Source: Novosphingobium sp. (GTDB lineage Bacteria > Pseudomonadota > Alphaproteobacteria > Sphingomonadales > Sphingomonadaceae). Taken from it: a stretch of DNA of 64,000 bases. Location: assembly GCF_024642085.1 (NCBI RefSeq), contig NZ_JAHEBV010000008.1, positions 1 to 64,000 of the forward strand, given 5' to 3'. Shown here in pieces: positions 15,981 to 24,217 of this stretch. The position numbers and the translations under genes are program-made. How positions within the stretch are numbered: the stretch's first letter is position 1; the number at the start of each line of letters is the position of its first letter. The notes under the pieces were generated by a model, which ran no database searches, was not told the origin of the DNA, and saw only the letters and a program-made list of their open reading frames with translations.

Positions 15981-18077
15981 ATGGAAACGGGGGCGAACAC
16001 AGTGGATTTCAGAAACGGAGACGAGCCGGCAATGGCCGATTTGGAAGCAGCGATGGACGAAACAGGCATCGCCACCGGTCCTGCCGCCCCTGCGGCTCGC
16101 GAACAAAAGGAGGCGGGCGGCAGCCCGGCAGTCGCCATGGCAGACAAGACCGATGCCGGTTCGGCAGAGCTTATCGACACGCTCGGTGCGCAGGCGCTGG
16201 CCGGGGCGATGGGCGAAATGGTCAAGGCCGCGGCGCAGAACGCAGCAAAGTCCGGCGATGACAGCAAGGCGATCCACGACCGCCGCTTCGCGATCGAGAT
16301 TGACCATGCCCGCGATGCGCTGCTGACCGATTTCGGCAAGGAAACGCTGGACGATCGCTACCTGCTGCCGGGCGAACGCTACCAGGATCTGTTCGCCCGC
16401 GTAGCGGCGGCCTATGCCGACGATCAGGACCACGCCCAGCGCCTGTACGATTACGTCAGCCGCCTGTGGTTCATGCCGGCTACTCCGGTGCTGTCGAACG
16501 GCGGCACCAACCGCGGCCTGCCGATCAGCTGCTACCTCAATTCGGTGTCGGACAGCCTGGAAGGCATCGTCGGCACCTGGAACGAGAACGTCTGGCTCGC
16601 TTCGCGCGGCGGCGGCATCGGCACCTATTGGGGCGCGGTGCGCGGGATCGGCGAACCGGTCGGCCTCAACGGCAAGACCAGCGGGATCATACCCTTCGTC
16701 CGGGTTATGGATTCGCTCACCCTGGCGATCAGCCAAGGCTCGCTGCGCCGCGGATCGGCGGCCTGCTATCTTGATGTCAGCCATCCAGAGATCGAGGAGT
16801 TCCTCGAAATCCGCAAACCCTCGGGCGATTTCAACCGCAAGGCGCTGAACCTCCATCACGGCGTGCTGCTGACCGACGATTTCATGGAAGCGGTGCGCGA
16901 CGGGGCCGAGTTTGACCTCAAATCACCCAAGGACGGCTCGGTGCGCGGCACGGTCGATGCCCGCGCGCTGTTCCAGAAGCTGGTTGAAACCCGGCTGGCC
17001 ACGGGCGAACCCTACATTGTCTTCTCCGACACCGTGAACCGCATGATGCCCCAGCATCACCGCGATCTGGGACTGAAGGTTTCAACATCCAACCTGTGTT
17101 CGGAAATCACCCTGCCGACCGGCAAGGACCATCTGGGCAATGACCGTACGGCGGTGTGCTGCCTTTCCTCGCTCAACCTGGAAACTTGGGAAGAGTGGAA
17201 CGGCGACGAGCGCTTCATCGAGGACGTGCTGCGCTTCCTCGACAACGTCCTGCAGGACTATATCGACCGCGCGCCGGACGAAATGGCCCGCGCCAAGTAT
17301 TCCGCGATGCGCGAACGCAGCGTCGGCATGGGCGTTATGGGCTTCCACTCCTACCTTCAGAAAAAGGGCGTCGCCTTTGAAAGCGCAATGGCCAAGGCGC
17401 TGAACATGAAAATGTTCAAGCACGTCGCGGCCCGCGCGGATGAGGCCAGCCTGATGCTGGCGCAAGAACGCGGCGCTTGCCCCGATGCGGCAGACATGGG
17501 CGTGATGCAGCGTTTTTCCTGCAAGATGGCGATCGCGCCGACCGCGTCGATCAGCATCATCTGCGGCGGCACCAGCGCCTGCATCGAACCGATCCCGGCC
17601 AACATCTATACCCACAAGACGCTGTCGGGCAGCTTCGTGGTCAAGAACCCCTATCTTCAGGCGCTGCTTGCCGCCAAGAGCAAGGATTCCAACAACGTCT
17701 GGAACACGATCCTTGAACGCGGCGGTTCGGTCCAGCACCTCGATTTCCTCAGTGCTGAGGAAAAGGCCGTCTACAAGACCAGCTTCGAGATCGACCAGCG
17801 CTGGCTGCTGGAGTTTGCAGCCGATCGCACTCCCTATATCGACCAGGCCCAGTCGCTTAACCTCTACATTCCCGCCGATGTCGAGAAGTGGGACCTGATG
17901 CAGCTGCACTTCCAGGCCTGGGAAAAGGGCATCAAAAGCCTGTATTACCTGCGCTCGAAGTCGGTCCAGCGCGCCGGGTTTGCCGGCGGGGTCGAGGCGG
18001 ACAACACCGCCCTGGCGCCGAAGATGGAACTGGCCGCGCAGGAAACCGATTATGAGGAATGCCTGGCCTGCCAGTGA
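15981..18077 (+). CDS. nrdA: Ribonucleotide reductase class Ia, alpha subunit
   Basis: 698-residue catalytic subunit that reduces ribonucleoside diphosphates to deoxyribonucleotides with NrdB. Active-site residues are visible: Cys184 in ISCYLNS, Asn-Leu-Cys373-Ser-Glu375 in STSNLCSEI, a partner cysteine in TAVCCLSSLNL, and the tail shuttle pair Cys694/Cys697 in ECLACQ. The first roughly 90 residues are alanine-rich and less conserved, so starts at 16032 or 16137 are possible. There is no clear ATP-cone, so allosteric activity control may be missing. nrdB lies 1.26 kb downstream behind three small membrane-protein genes. Confidence 0.95.
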   Translation: METGANTVDFRNGDEPAMADLEAAMDETGIATGPAAPAAREQKEAGGSPAVAMADKTDAGSAELIDTLGAQALAGAMGEMVKAAAQNAAKSGDDSKAIHDRRFAIEIDHARDALLTDFGKETLDDRYLLPGERYQDLFARVAAAYADDQDHAQRLYDYVSRLWFMPATPVLSNGGTNRGLPISCYLNSVSDSLEGIVGTWNENVWLASRGGGIGTYWGAVRGIGEPVGLNGKTSGIIPFVRVMDSLTLAISQGSLRRGSAACYLDVSHPEIEEFLEIRKPSGDFNRKALNLHHGVLLTDDFMEAVRDGAEFDLKSPKDGSVRGTVDARALFQKLVETRLATGEPYIVFSDTVNRMMPQHHRDLGLKVSTSNLCSEITLPTGKDHLGNDRTAVCCLSSLNLETWEEWNGDERFIEDVLRFLDNVLQDYIDRAPDEMARAKYSAMRERSVGMGVMGFHSYLQKKGVAFESAMAKALNMKMFKHVAARADEASLMLAQERGACPDAADMGVMQRFSCKMAIAPTASISIICGGTSACIEPIPANIYTHKTLSGSFVVKNPYLQALLAAKSKDSNNVWNTILERGGSVQHLDFLSAEEKAVYKTSFEIDQRWLLEFAADRTPYIDQAQSLNLYIPADVEKWDLMQLHFQAWEKGIKSLYYLRSKSVQRAGFAGGVEADNTALAPKMELAAQETDYEECLACQ

Positions 18078-18511
18078 TGGCAGAGCGGGCATCCCGGCGG
18101 CTGAAAGGGGCCCTGACGATGGATGGCAAGGCAGGATGCAGCGTGGCCGGCGTGGTGATCGGTGCATTGGCACTGGTCGCCCTGCTGGTCGGCTGGCCGC
18201 AGTACCGCGTCTACCAGCAGCGGCTGGCGGGCGAGGCTGCGCTGGCCGAGGCGCAAAGCTCGCGCCAGGTCGCGATCCTTGAAGCCCGCGCCAAAAAGGA
18301 AAGCGCGATTTCGCTGGCCGAGGCCGAAGTGATCCGCGCACAAGGCGCAGCCAAGGCCAATGCCATCCTGCAGAACTCGCTTGGCGGGCCGGAAGGCTAT
18401 CTGCGCTATCTGCAGATCCAGGCGCTGGAAAATACCAAGTCGTCACTGATCTATGTGCCTACCGAAGCCGGCCTGCCGGTGACCGAAGCACGGCGGCTGG
18501 ACCAGCGCTAG
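18077..18511 (+). CDS. Membrane-anchored coiled-coil protein, SPFH-tail-like
   Basis: 144 residues from the ATG that overlaps the nrdA stop (TGATG); a start at 18119 (MDGKAGCS) is equally possible. One transmembrane helix (VAGVVIGALALVALLVGWP) is followed by an Ala/Glu/Lys-rich coiled coil, then EAEVIRAQGAAKANAILQNSLGGPEGYLRYLQIQALE. That last part resembles the C-terminal end of stomatin/prohibitin-type SPFH proteins, but the SPFH domain itself is missing. Function is unknown. Its position between nrdA and nrdB suggests co-transcription. Confidence 0.72.
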   Translation: MAERASRRLKGALTMDGKAGCSVAGVVIGALALVALLVGWPQYRVYQQRLAGEAALAEAQSSRQVAILEARAKKESAISLAEAEVIRAQGAAKANAILQNSLGGPEGYLRYLQIQALENTKSSLIYVPTEAGLPVTEARRLDQR

Positions 18512-18520
18512 GCGGTGGGC

Positions 18521-18712
18521 ATGGGTTCACCCCTGATGCTCGGGATCGGGCTGGTGCTGCTGGCCGCCGGGGTGGTCACGATCCTGCGCGGGCTGCGCGG
18601 CGATCCGGCCAACCAGCGCGCGGTCTATGGCCGGCGGATCACGGGCATGATGCTGTTCGCCGGCGGGCTCGCGCTCACGGCATTCAATCTGGCGCTGGGG
18701 CACTGGTCATGA
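18521..18712 (+). CDS. Small two-helix membrane protein
   Basis: 63 residues with two hydrophobic helices separated by a basic loop (RGLRGDPANQRAVYGRRI). GTG at 18515 is an alternative start two codons upstream. No family is recognised. It follows the SPFH-tail-like gene by 9 bp and precedes the PepSY gene by 25 bp, so it appears to be part of the nrd transcript. Confidence 0.6.
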   Translation: MGSPLMLGIGLVLLAAGVVTILRGLRGDPANQRAVYGRRITGMMLFAGGLALTAFNLALGHWS

Positions 18713-18737
18713 TGCCCCGCGTGATGGAGACGTTCTG

Positions 18738-19115
18738 ATGCGCAAGTGGCATCGCTGGCTGTCGGTGCTGTTCGGCGTGATCCTGCTGTGGATCGCGGTG
18801 ACCGGGGTGATGAGCCAGTTCGCCGATCTGGTCGCCCAGAGTGAACGGCCCGCCGCCGCCGCGGTGCCGGCCGGCTTCACCTGTCCTGACGGGATGACTT
18901 GCCGGCCCAAACCGGCCCCCGATGGGGCGCGCGCCTGGGTCGGCTATCTGCACCACCTGCATTCGGGCGAGGAGTTTGGCCCGGTCGGCACCGCGCTGTC
19001 GATCATGGGCGGCTTTGCCCTGATGTTCTTCGCCTTTTCGGGGCTGTGGATGTATGTCCAGATGTGGCGCGCCCGCAAAGACCGCGCGCAAAAGCCCGGA
19101 TGGTTCTGGAAATGA
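18738..19115 (+). CDS. PepSY-associated TM family protein
   Basis: 125 residues. The N-terminal helix RKWHRWLSVLFGVILLWIAVTGVM and the second helix GTALSIMGGFALMFFAFSGLWMYVQMW are those of the PepSY_TM family, the membrane part of proteins related to ferric-siderophore reductases. The intervening periplasmic stretch is short (about 60 residues, two cysteines in FTCPDGMTCRP), so it is a reduced form. The histidines in WHRW and YLHHLHSGEEFG are typical and could bind heme (inference). It is the last gene before a strong hairpin in front of nrdB. Confidence 0.8.
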   Translation: MRKWHRWLSVLFGVILLWIAVTGVMSQFADLVAQSERPAAAAVPAGFTCPDGMTCRPKPAPDGARAWVGYLHHLHSGEEFGPVGTALSIMGGFALMFFAFSGLWMYVQMWRARKDRAQKPGWFWK

Positions 19116-19116
19116 G

Positions 19117-19160
19117 GCGGGCGCCGCCTCGCTGTTCGGTGGCCCCACCGCGGCGCCCGC
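19117..19160 (+). terminator. Strong hairpin after PepSY gene
   Basis: Perfect 11-bp inverted repeat (GCGGGCGCCGC at 19117-19127 and its complement at 19150-19160) enclosing a second hairpin CGGTGG-CC-CCACCG at 19137-19150. It starts 2 bp after the PepSY stop codon. There is no U-tract, so it may be a partial terminator, a processing signal or an mRNA-stabilising element between the nrdA and nrdB segments. Confidence 0.5.
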
Positions 19161-19341
19161 TGCCCATGCTTGGGCTGCAGACCGCTGGAAGGGGGAAACC
19201 AGCAGCCGGCATCATGTGTCCAACTCGCCAGCACCCTTCCGGGTTCCAGCCCGCCATTCTTTTCCCCGCCTTCGGGTGTCCGCCAGCTGTGCGCCGCGCC
19301 CGCCTGTCCTATAACCGCCTGACCTGATCCGGAGTCGTTCC

Positions 19342-20409
19342 ATGCCCCTTCTCGAAGCACGCAAGACCTACAAGCCGTTCGAATATCCGTGGGCTTACGA
19401 CATGTGGAAACGCCAGCAGCAGATCCACTGGATGCCCGAGGAAGTGCCGCTGGGCGAGGATTGCCGCGACTGGGCACAAAAGATTTCGGATCACGAGCGC
19501 AACCTGCTGACGCAGATCTTCCGTTTTTTCACCCAGGCCGATATCGACGTGCAGAACTGCTATCACGAGCAGTACGGCCGGGTGTTCAAGCCGACCGAGA
19601 TCAAGATGATGCTGGCCGCGTTCAGCAACATGGAAACGGTCCACATCGCGGCGTATTCGCACCTGCTTGACACCATCGGCATGCCCGAAAGCGAATACGG
19701 CATGTTCCTCGAATACGAGGAGATGCGCAACAAGCACGATTACCTTGCCCAGTTCGGGGTCGACAATGACGAGGATATCGCCCGCACCTTGGCGATGTTC
19801 GGCGGCTTTACCGAAGGGCTGCAGCTGTTCGCCAGCTTTGCCATGCTGATGAACTTCCCGCGCTTCAACAAGATGAAGGGCATGGGCCAGATCGTCACCT
19901 GGTCGGTGCGCGATGAAAGCCTGCACTGCGAAGGCATCACCAAGCTGTTCCACGCCTTCGTGGCCGAACGCAACTGCCTGACCAAATCGGTCAAGGAAGA
20001 CATCATCGACTGCTGCCAGAAAACCGTGCGGCTGGAAGATGCCTTCATCGATCTGGCGTTCGAACAGGGTCCGGTCCCGGGGATGAGCCCCAAGGAAATC
20101 AAGCGCTATATCCGCTATATCGCCGACTGGCGGCTGAGCCAGCTGGGCCTGCCGGCGATCTACATGGTCGAGGATCACCCCCTCCCCTGGCTCGCCCCGC
20201 TGCTCAACGGGGTCGAACACGCCAACTTCTTCGAAACCCGCGCCACCGAATATTCAAAGGGCGCGACCAAGGGCAACTGGCAGGACGTCTGGTCCAGCTT
20301 CGACCAGCGCCGCAAGGCCAAGGGCAGCGATGTCGTCGCGGCGAACGAAGCGGGCGAGGCCGGGAGCGAGCCGGACATGTTCAGCGGGGCCGGCGTGGCA
20401 GCGGAGTGA
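19342..20409 (+). CDS. nrdB: Ribonucleotide reductase class Ia, beta subunit
   Basis: 355-residue radical-generating subunit. The ferritin-like helices carry the di-iron ligands in FTQADIDVQNCYHEQY, METVHIAAYSHLLDTIG and DESLHCEGITKLFHAF. The tyrosine of the METVH-AAY helix is the likely radical site. The acidic, flexible tail after residue 325 ends in PDMFSGAGVAAE and would dock to NrdA. The start MPLLEARKTYKPF follows a GGAG ribosome site; TATAAC at 19310 could be a -10 for a separate promoter. Confidence 0.95.
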   Translation: MPLLEARKTYKPFEYPWAYDMWKRQQQIHWMPEEVPLGEDCRDWAQKISDHERNLLTQIFRFFTQADIDVQNCYHEQYGRVFKPTEIKMMLAAFSNMETVHIAAYSHLLDTIGMPESEYGMFLEYEEMRNKHDYLAQFGVDNDEDIARTLAMFGGFTEGLQLFASFAMLMNFPRFNKMKGMGQIVTWSVRDESLHCEGITKLFHAFVAERNCLTKSVKEDIIDCCQKTVRLEDAFIDLAFEQGPVPGMSPKEIKRYIRYIADWRLSQLGLPAIYMVEDHPLPWLAPLLNGVEHANFFETRATEYSKGATKGNWQDVWSSFDQRRKAKGSDVVAANEAGEAGSEPDMFSGAGVAAE

Positions 20410-20481
20410 TGTAAAACACGTAAGTATATGGCCTTTCAATTACGGTGCCGAAAAAGGTGACATGTTACCAAGATCACTAAG

Positions 20482-20880
20482 TCAAATACGGTGAAGCAGT
20501 TGTGGTGGGACAGACGAGGCCGATTCCTCATTGCCCCAACATGCCACCCCCGGCACAGCTCGCACCCTCGCTGCATTTGCCGGATAAGCCGCGCTATCGC
20601 CGAAAAAGCGATATAGCCCGCTGCTCGCGCGCAGATCATACCCCGCCCTGCGCGCCAGGTCCGCGCCGGGGCGGTCGGCGGCCAGTTCGTTCTCGCGGGC
20701 GCTGGCGGTGTGGCCGAGGTACCAGTGGGCGATCTCGTGGCCGGCCAGCAAAGTGAACTCGTCCGCGCTCAGCCGCCGACCCGCGTCTTTTTTGTAGGTG
20801 CTCCGCCCGCCGCCGCTCCACCCGCCAACGGTCCCGGCCGCGCCGCAGGGTGATGGCGCGGTAATCCGCTGCCGTGCTAA
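20482..20880 (-). pseudogene. Decayed M48-type metallopeptidase gene
   Basis: The minus strand encodes DEFTLLAGHEIAHWYLGHT followed by ENELAADRPGADLARRAGYD, the zinc-binding HExxH helix and the downstream Glu region of M48 (Ste24/HtpX-like) peptidases, then a plausible C-terminus ending at 20482. The N-terminal part is missing. Just upstream, the in-frame sequence is not protein-like, while another frame reads AADYRAITLRRGRDRW; the switch lies close to a six-T run at 20788-20793. I infer a truncated and probably frameshifted remnant. An intact short gene is unlikely. Confidence 0.55.
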
Positions 20881-20889
20881 CCTGCGCCC

Positions 20890-21225
20890 ATGTCCCCCGA
20901 AGCCCCCGCCGCGTTGACCGCGCTGACCCCCTGGATCGCCCTGATCGGGCCGGCAGAGCTGTTCGCCGGTTTTGCCGCGATCAACACCGTCACCTTTGCC
21001 ATGTTCGGGATCGACAAGGCGCGCGCTGCAAACGGGCAGTGGCGGGTGCAGGAATCGACGTTGCTGGGGCTGGCGCTGCTGGGCGGATCGATCGGCGCCT
21101 GGGCCGGGCGCCGCGCCTTTCGCCACAAGACCCGCAAGCAGCCGTTTGGGCGCCGGCTGGTCACGATCAGCGCGGTGCAAGTCCTGGCTGTGGCTGGCCT
21201 GGCTGGATGGTGGCTGGGCGGGTAA
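20890..21225 (+). CDS. DUF1294 family membrane protein
   Basis: 111 residues with three hydrophobic helices. The diagnostic block is INTVTFAMFGIDKARAANGQWRVQESTLLGLALLGGSIGAWAG, followed by RRAFRHKTRKQPF, which is characteristic of DUF1294. Function is unknown; in other proteins the domain is joined to a cold-shock domain, which is absent here. Its promoter must lie within the adjacent decayed peptidase sequence. Confidence 0.87.
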   Translation: MSPEAPAALTALTPWIALIGPAELFAGFAAINTVTFAMFGIDKARAANGQWRVQESTLLGLALLGGSIGAWAGRRAFRHKTRKQPFGRRLVTISAVQVLAVAGLAGWWLGG

Positions 21226-21255
21226 TGTGGACGGGCGCTGCGGCCGCGGCGCTGG

Positions 21256-21687
21256 CTATCGCCATCGCACCAGTGCCCACGGCAGCAGGGCGAACACCAT
21301 CTGACCGGCCAGCCCGACGGCCCCCGGCGGGGCCGCAAGCAGGCGTGCCCACTGTGCCGCGCCTTGGCCGCCAAGCAGTACCGCCAGCGCCGCCTCGGCC
21401 AGCAACAGCAGGACAAAAGCCAGCACGCCCAGCGCCAGCGCCTCGCCTGTCCGGGTAACGCTGTAGCGGCGCAAAACTGCGCGTGCGGCGGCAAAGCTGA
21501 CCAGCAGCATCGCCGGCAGCTCCAGCAAGACTGCGGCCAGCAGACCCGTACGCGGCGCCACCCACAGCGTGCGCAGGGTGCCAAGCACAAAGCCGGCGGC
21601 AAAGACCCAGGCCCAATAGGCCAGGGCAGCCGCCACTATCCGGCGCACCGGCCGCGTCCTAATCGCTCCAGCGCCGGACCGCGCCGC
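21256..21687 (-). CDS. Membrane protein, unknown function
   Basis: 143 residues with four strongly hydrophobic helices joined by short basic loops and no catalytic motif. I do not recognise the family. The start MAARSGAGAIRTRPVRR at 21687 overlaps the previous gene by 29 bp; an in-frame start further upstream at 21729 is less likely. The pair with the next upstream gene probably forms a two-gene operon of inner-membrane proteins. Confidence 0.65.
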   Translation of the reverse strand, partial: AARSGAGAIRTRPVRRIVAAALAYWAWVFAAGFVLGTLRTLWVAPRTGLLAAVLLELPAMLLVSFAAARAVLRRYSVTRTGEALALGVLAFVLLLLAEAALAVLLGGQGAAQWARLLAAPPGAVGLAGQMVFALLPWALVRWR

Positions 21688-22027
21688 CATCCCCGGCATG
21701 AACGCCCAGCAGCACCGCCCGCAGCGCACCCTTTTCGCGGTGCAGCAGGATCAGGAGATAAGCCATTAGAAAGGTACCGCCGAACAGGAGAGCCGCCACT
21801 GCCAGCACCCAGCCTGCAACGCTCCACCCGCTGCGCCACCCGGTCCACAGCGCACAAAGCGCCAGCATCGACAGGAAATCAGCATTGAATTGCCCCGCCC
21901 AGTGCCCCCGCGCGATATCGCCGAAAAACACCGGAAGCAGGTTGAGCCCGTCGCGCCCGATGACAAAGGCGGTAAAGGTGATCAACACGCTCCAGGCTAT
22001 AATCAGGTAGAGCCGAAAGGCAGTCAT
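21659..22027 (-). CDS. Membrane protein, unknown function
   Basis: 122 residues with three or four hydrophobic helices. The N-terminus MTAFRLYLIIAWSVLITFTAFVIG is followed by a loop DGLNLLPVFFGDIARGHWAGQFNADF and helices typical of small inner-membrane proteins of sphingomonads. The loop pattern suggests a conserved family without assigned function. The start ATG at 22027 is the only good one. The C-terminal tail overlaps the downstream membrane-protein gene. Confidence 0.72.
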   Translation of the reverse strand: MTAFRLYLIIAWSVLITFTAFVIGRDGLNLLPVFFGDIARGHWAGQFNADFLSMLALCALWTGWRSGWSVAGWVLAVAALLFGGTFLMAYLLILLHREKGALRAVLLGVHAGDGGAVRRWSD

Positions 22028-22125
22028 GGCAGCACTCCCCCCTTTTCAAGATTGGCCCGTTCAGCATAACGCATCGCGGTCCCTGTCCAAAACCAGGGGC
22101 AGAGCCGGAATTGGAGAATGCCTGT

Positions 22126-22971
22126 TCAACGCGGCGGGACGCGGTCCCGGATGCGGTCGAACGCTGCCTTGATCGCGGCGAAACGTTCGTCGATCGCCGG
22201 CTCGAACTCGGTATCGGTAACGATATAGGGCCAGTCCCCTTCGATCCCCTCACGCACCAGTTCGCCCACATAACGCGGGTCAATCCCGTGGGCGATCGCC
22301 TCACGCGCCAGCACGGCAAACTCGCTTTCGTCGGTTCCGTCAGTCATCCCTTCGACCGCGCCGAACCGGCTGGGAACATTGCGCGTCGATTCCATGATTT
22401 GGGTCTTGATGAAGCCGGGGCACAGCACCGAAACCCCGATACCGCGCTTGGCCAGATCGGGCCGCAGCCCTTCGCTCAGGCCGACGACACCGTATTTGGT
22501 GACGTTATAGCTGGGATTGACCCCGGCCCACAACCCGGCAATCGACGCGGTGGAAACGATCTGCCCGCCTTCGCCGTGCGTCTCGATCAGGGGTCCGAAA
22601 ATCTCTATCCCCCAGATCACACTCATCAGGTTGACGCCCAGCGTCCAGTCCCAGCTGGCCTGGGTCCACGCACCGTAATCGCCCCCGCCGCCCACGCCCG
22701 CGTTGTTGACCAGGATGTGAACCTTGCCAAAGCGGGCGATGGTCGCGTCAGCCGCGGCCTGCAGCTCTGCCTTGAGCGAGACGTCCGCGCGCACTGCCGC
22801 CACATCGGCATTGGTCGCGGCAAGCGCGGCACGCGCGTTTTCCAGCGCGGCTTCCTCGATATCGCAGAGCATCACTTTGCACCCGGCCGCCGCCAGCGCC
22901 TGCGCGATGCCAAGGCCGATCCCCGATGCCGCCCCGGTGACGAAAGCGACCTTGCCCTGAACGTCTTGCAT
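22126..22971 (-). CDS. Short-chain dehydrogenase/reductase
   Basis: 281-residue classical SDR. The cofactor motif TGAASGIGLG is near residue 12, NNAG near 90, the catalytic Ser is in SIAGLW, and Tyr/Lys are in YNVTK. The C-terminal extension (FEPAIDERFAAIKAAFDRI) is typical of the group acting on larger hydrophobic substrates. The substrate is unknown. The start at 22971 (MQDVQGKVAFVTG) is preferred; 22995 would add eight residues. Single gene, divergent from the DUF1330 gene. Confidence 0.9.
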   Translation of the reverse strand: MQDVQGKVAFVTGAASGIGLGIAQALAAAGCKVMLCDIEEAALENARAALAATNADVAAVRADVSLKAELQAAADATIARFGKVHILVNNAGVGGGGDYGAWTQASWDWTLGVNLMSVIWGIEIFGPLIETHGEGGQIVSTASIAGLWAGVNPSYNVTKYGVVGLSEGLRPDLAKRGIGVSVLCPGFIKTQIMESTRNVPSRFGAVEGMTDGTDESEFAVLAREAIAHGIDPRYVGELVREGIEGDWPYIVTDTEFEPAIDERFAAIKAAFDRIRDRVPPR

Positions 22972-23119
22972 TTGCGACTCTCCCGCCAAATCCATACCGC
23001 GATCATGACGCCGATTGCGCGCCCGGCAAGTGGTTTAAGCGCGCCCTTAAATTGCTGGTGGACGCAGGCGCACAGGCGCGGCACGATGGCATGCATACAT
23101 CGCCATCGGGGAGAGAGAC

Positions 23120-23410
23120 ATGGCTGCCTATCTGGTTTTCATCAAGGAACGCGAACACGATGCCGCCGCCATGGCAGACTATGCCCCCAAAGCCGGTGCT
23201 TCGCTGCAAGGCCACGCGGGCAAGCCGCTGGCCTATTACGGCGCGATCGAGACACTGGAGGGGCCAGAGGCCAAAGGCGCGGTTATCGTTGAGTTTGCGG
23301 GCATGGACGAAGCGCGTGCCTGGTACGGCAGCGAAGCCTATCAGGACGCGCGCAAATCGCGGTTTGCCGGCGCCGATTACCGGGTGCTGCTGATCGACGG
23401 AATGGGCTGA
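23120..23410 (+). CDS. DUF1330 family protein
   Basis: 96-residue ferredoxin-like dimeric alpha-beta barrel protein. The core MAAYLVFIKEREHDAAAMADY and the ending VIVEFAGMDEARAWYGSEAYQDARKSR are diagnostic of DUF1330. Related small barrels act as monooxygenases or cyclases, but no activity is assigned to this family. A GAGAGAGAC ribosome site lies just upstream. Single-gene unit. Confidence 0.9.
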   Translation: MAAYLVFIKEREHDAAAMADYAPKAGASLQGHAGKPLAYYGAIETLEGPEAKGAVIVEFAGMDEARAWYGSEAYQDARKSRFAGADYRVLLIDGMG

Positions 23411-23428
23411 GGCAGCCCGCCCGCGCGC

Positions 23429-23743
23429 CTATTCAGCGCCGCGGATGAAATCGTCCTCCATGCCGGATTTGCCCAGTGTGTCCTCGACATCGTCGTCGTT
23501 TCGCTCGCCGCGAAAGGCGCTCATGTCGATGTGACCGCTGGACACCATCTGGTTCATGTGATCGACCAGATCGGGTGCGTCGGTACTTTCATCATCGTAA
23601 GCGCCGTTGACCTTTTCGGTTTCGCCGCCTTCAAAAGTGGAGGCCCGGCCCAGCGCTTCGTCCGCCAGGGTCTGGGCCTGATCGGCAGCATCGTCCTGTG
23701 ACAGGTTGCGGGCTTCGGGGGGAAGGTTGTCAGGCTCGTCCAT
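23429..23743 (-). CDS. Acidic hypothetical protein
   Basis: 104 residues, strongly acidic and with no hydrophobic segment: about one third of residues are D or E, with stretches such as DDESTDAPDLVDHMNQMV and NDDDVEDTLGKSGMEDDF. It is probably a soluble, largely disordered protein. I do not recognise a domain. The ordered spacing of conserved-looking segments and a GGAGAG ribosome site support a real gene. Downstream partner of no evident operon. Confidence 0.65.
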   Translation of the reverse strand: MDEPDNLPPEARNLSQDDAADQAQTLADEALGRASTFEGGETEKVNGAYDDESTDAPDLVDHMNQMVSSGHIDMSAFRGERNDDDVEDTLGKSGMEDDFIRGAE

Positions 23744-23822
23744 GAGGGGGCTCTCCGGGGGTTATGGGCTTGCCTTCCTGAACCCCTCGCCGCGCGGCTT
23801 GTTCCCGCGGCGCCTACCGGCG

Positions 23823-24212
23823 CTAGTCGGGCAGCAGCCCTATGGTCTTGGCCAGTAAAAGCGCGAAAAGGGCTGCTAGCAGTGCATAGACCCCCAGCCA
23901 CATCAGCGGGCGCGGGACGCGGGCAAGCTCAGGTCGGCCGAAGGGATAGTGCAGCGTAACGCGCGTCCCCAGCGGCGGGCGCGGGCTGGTGTGCAGCACC
24001 TGGTCGGTCACTTCATGCGCAGCGCCTTCGGCGGTGAAACGGTAAACTGCGGCGTGCGAAGTGCCATCGCTATCGCGAGTGATACGGTGGCCGATCACTT
24101 CGGCATCGACCGAGCGGGTCAAGCCGCGCAGCCGCACCCAGTCACGCCGACCGATTGCCCACAGGCTAAACAGGCAAAGGGCCATGCCGGCAAACAGAAA
24201 CCAGCTTTCCAT
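23823..24212 (-). CDS. DUF3592 membrane protein
   Basis: 129 residues with one hydrophobic helix at each end (residues 4-20 and 104-124) flanking a soluble beta-rich domain. The middle, AVYRFTAEGAAHEVTDQVLHTSPRPPLGTRVTLHYPFGRPELAR, matches DUF3592, a predicted periplasmic domain with helices on both sides. Function is unknown. It ends 77 bp upstream of the acidic protein gene and starts 5 bp downstream of the wecC stop, so it may be co-transcribed with wecBC. Confidence 0.82.
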   Translation of the reverse strand: MESWFLFAGMALCLFSLWAIGRRDWVRLRGLTRSVDAEVIGHRITRDSDGTSHAAVYRFTAEGAAHEVTDQVLHTSPRPPLGTRVTLHYPFGRPELARVPRPLMWLGVYALLAALFALLLAKTIGLLPD

Positions 24213-24217
24213 TCGGG

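Noticed and set aside
17082..18446. Minus-strand frame opposite nrdA (454 codons).
   Set aside because: Shadow of nrdA; arginine- and proline-rich N-terminus and no recognised motif.
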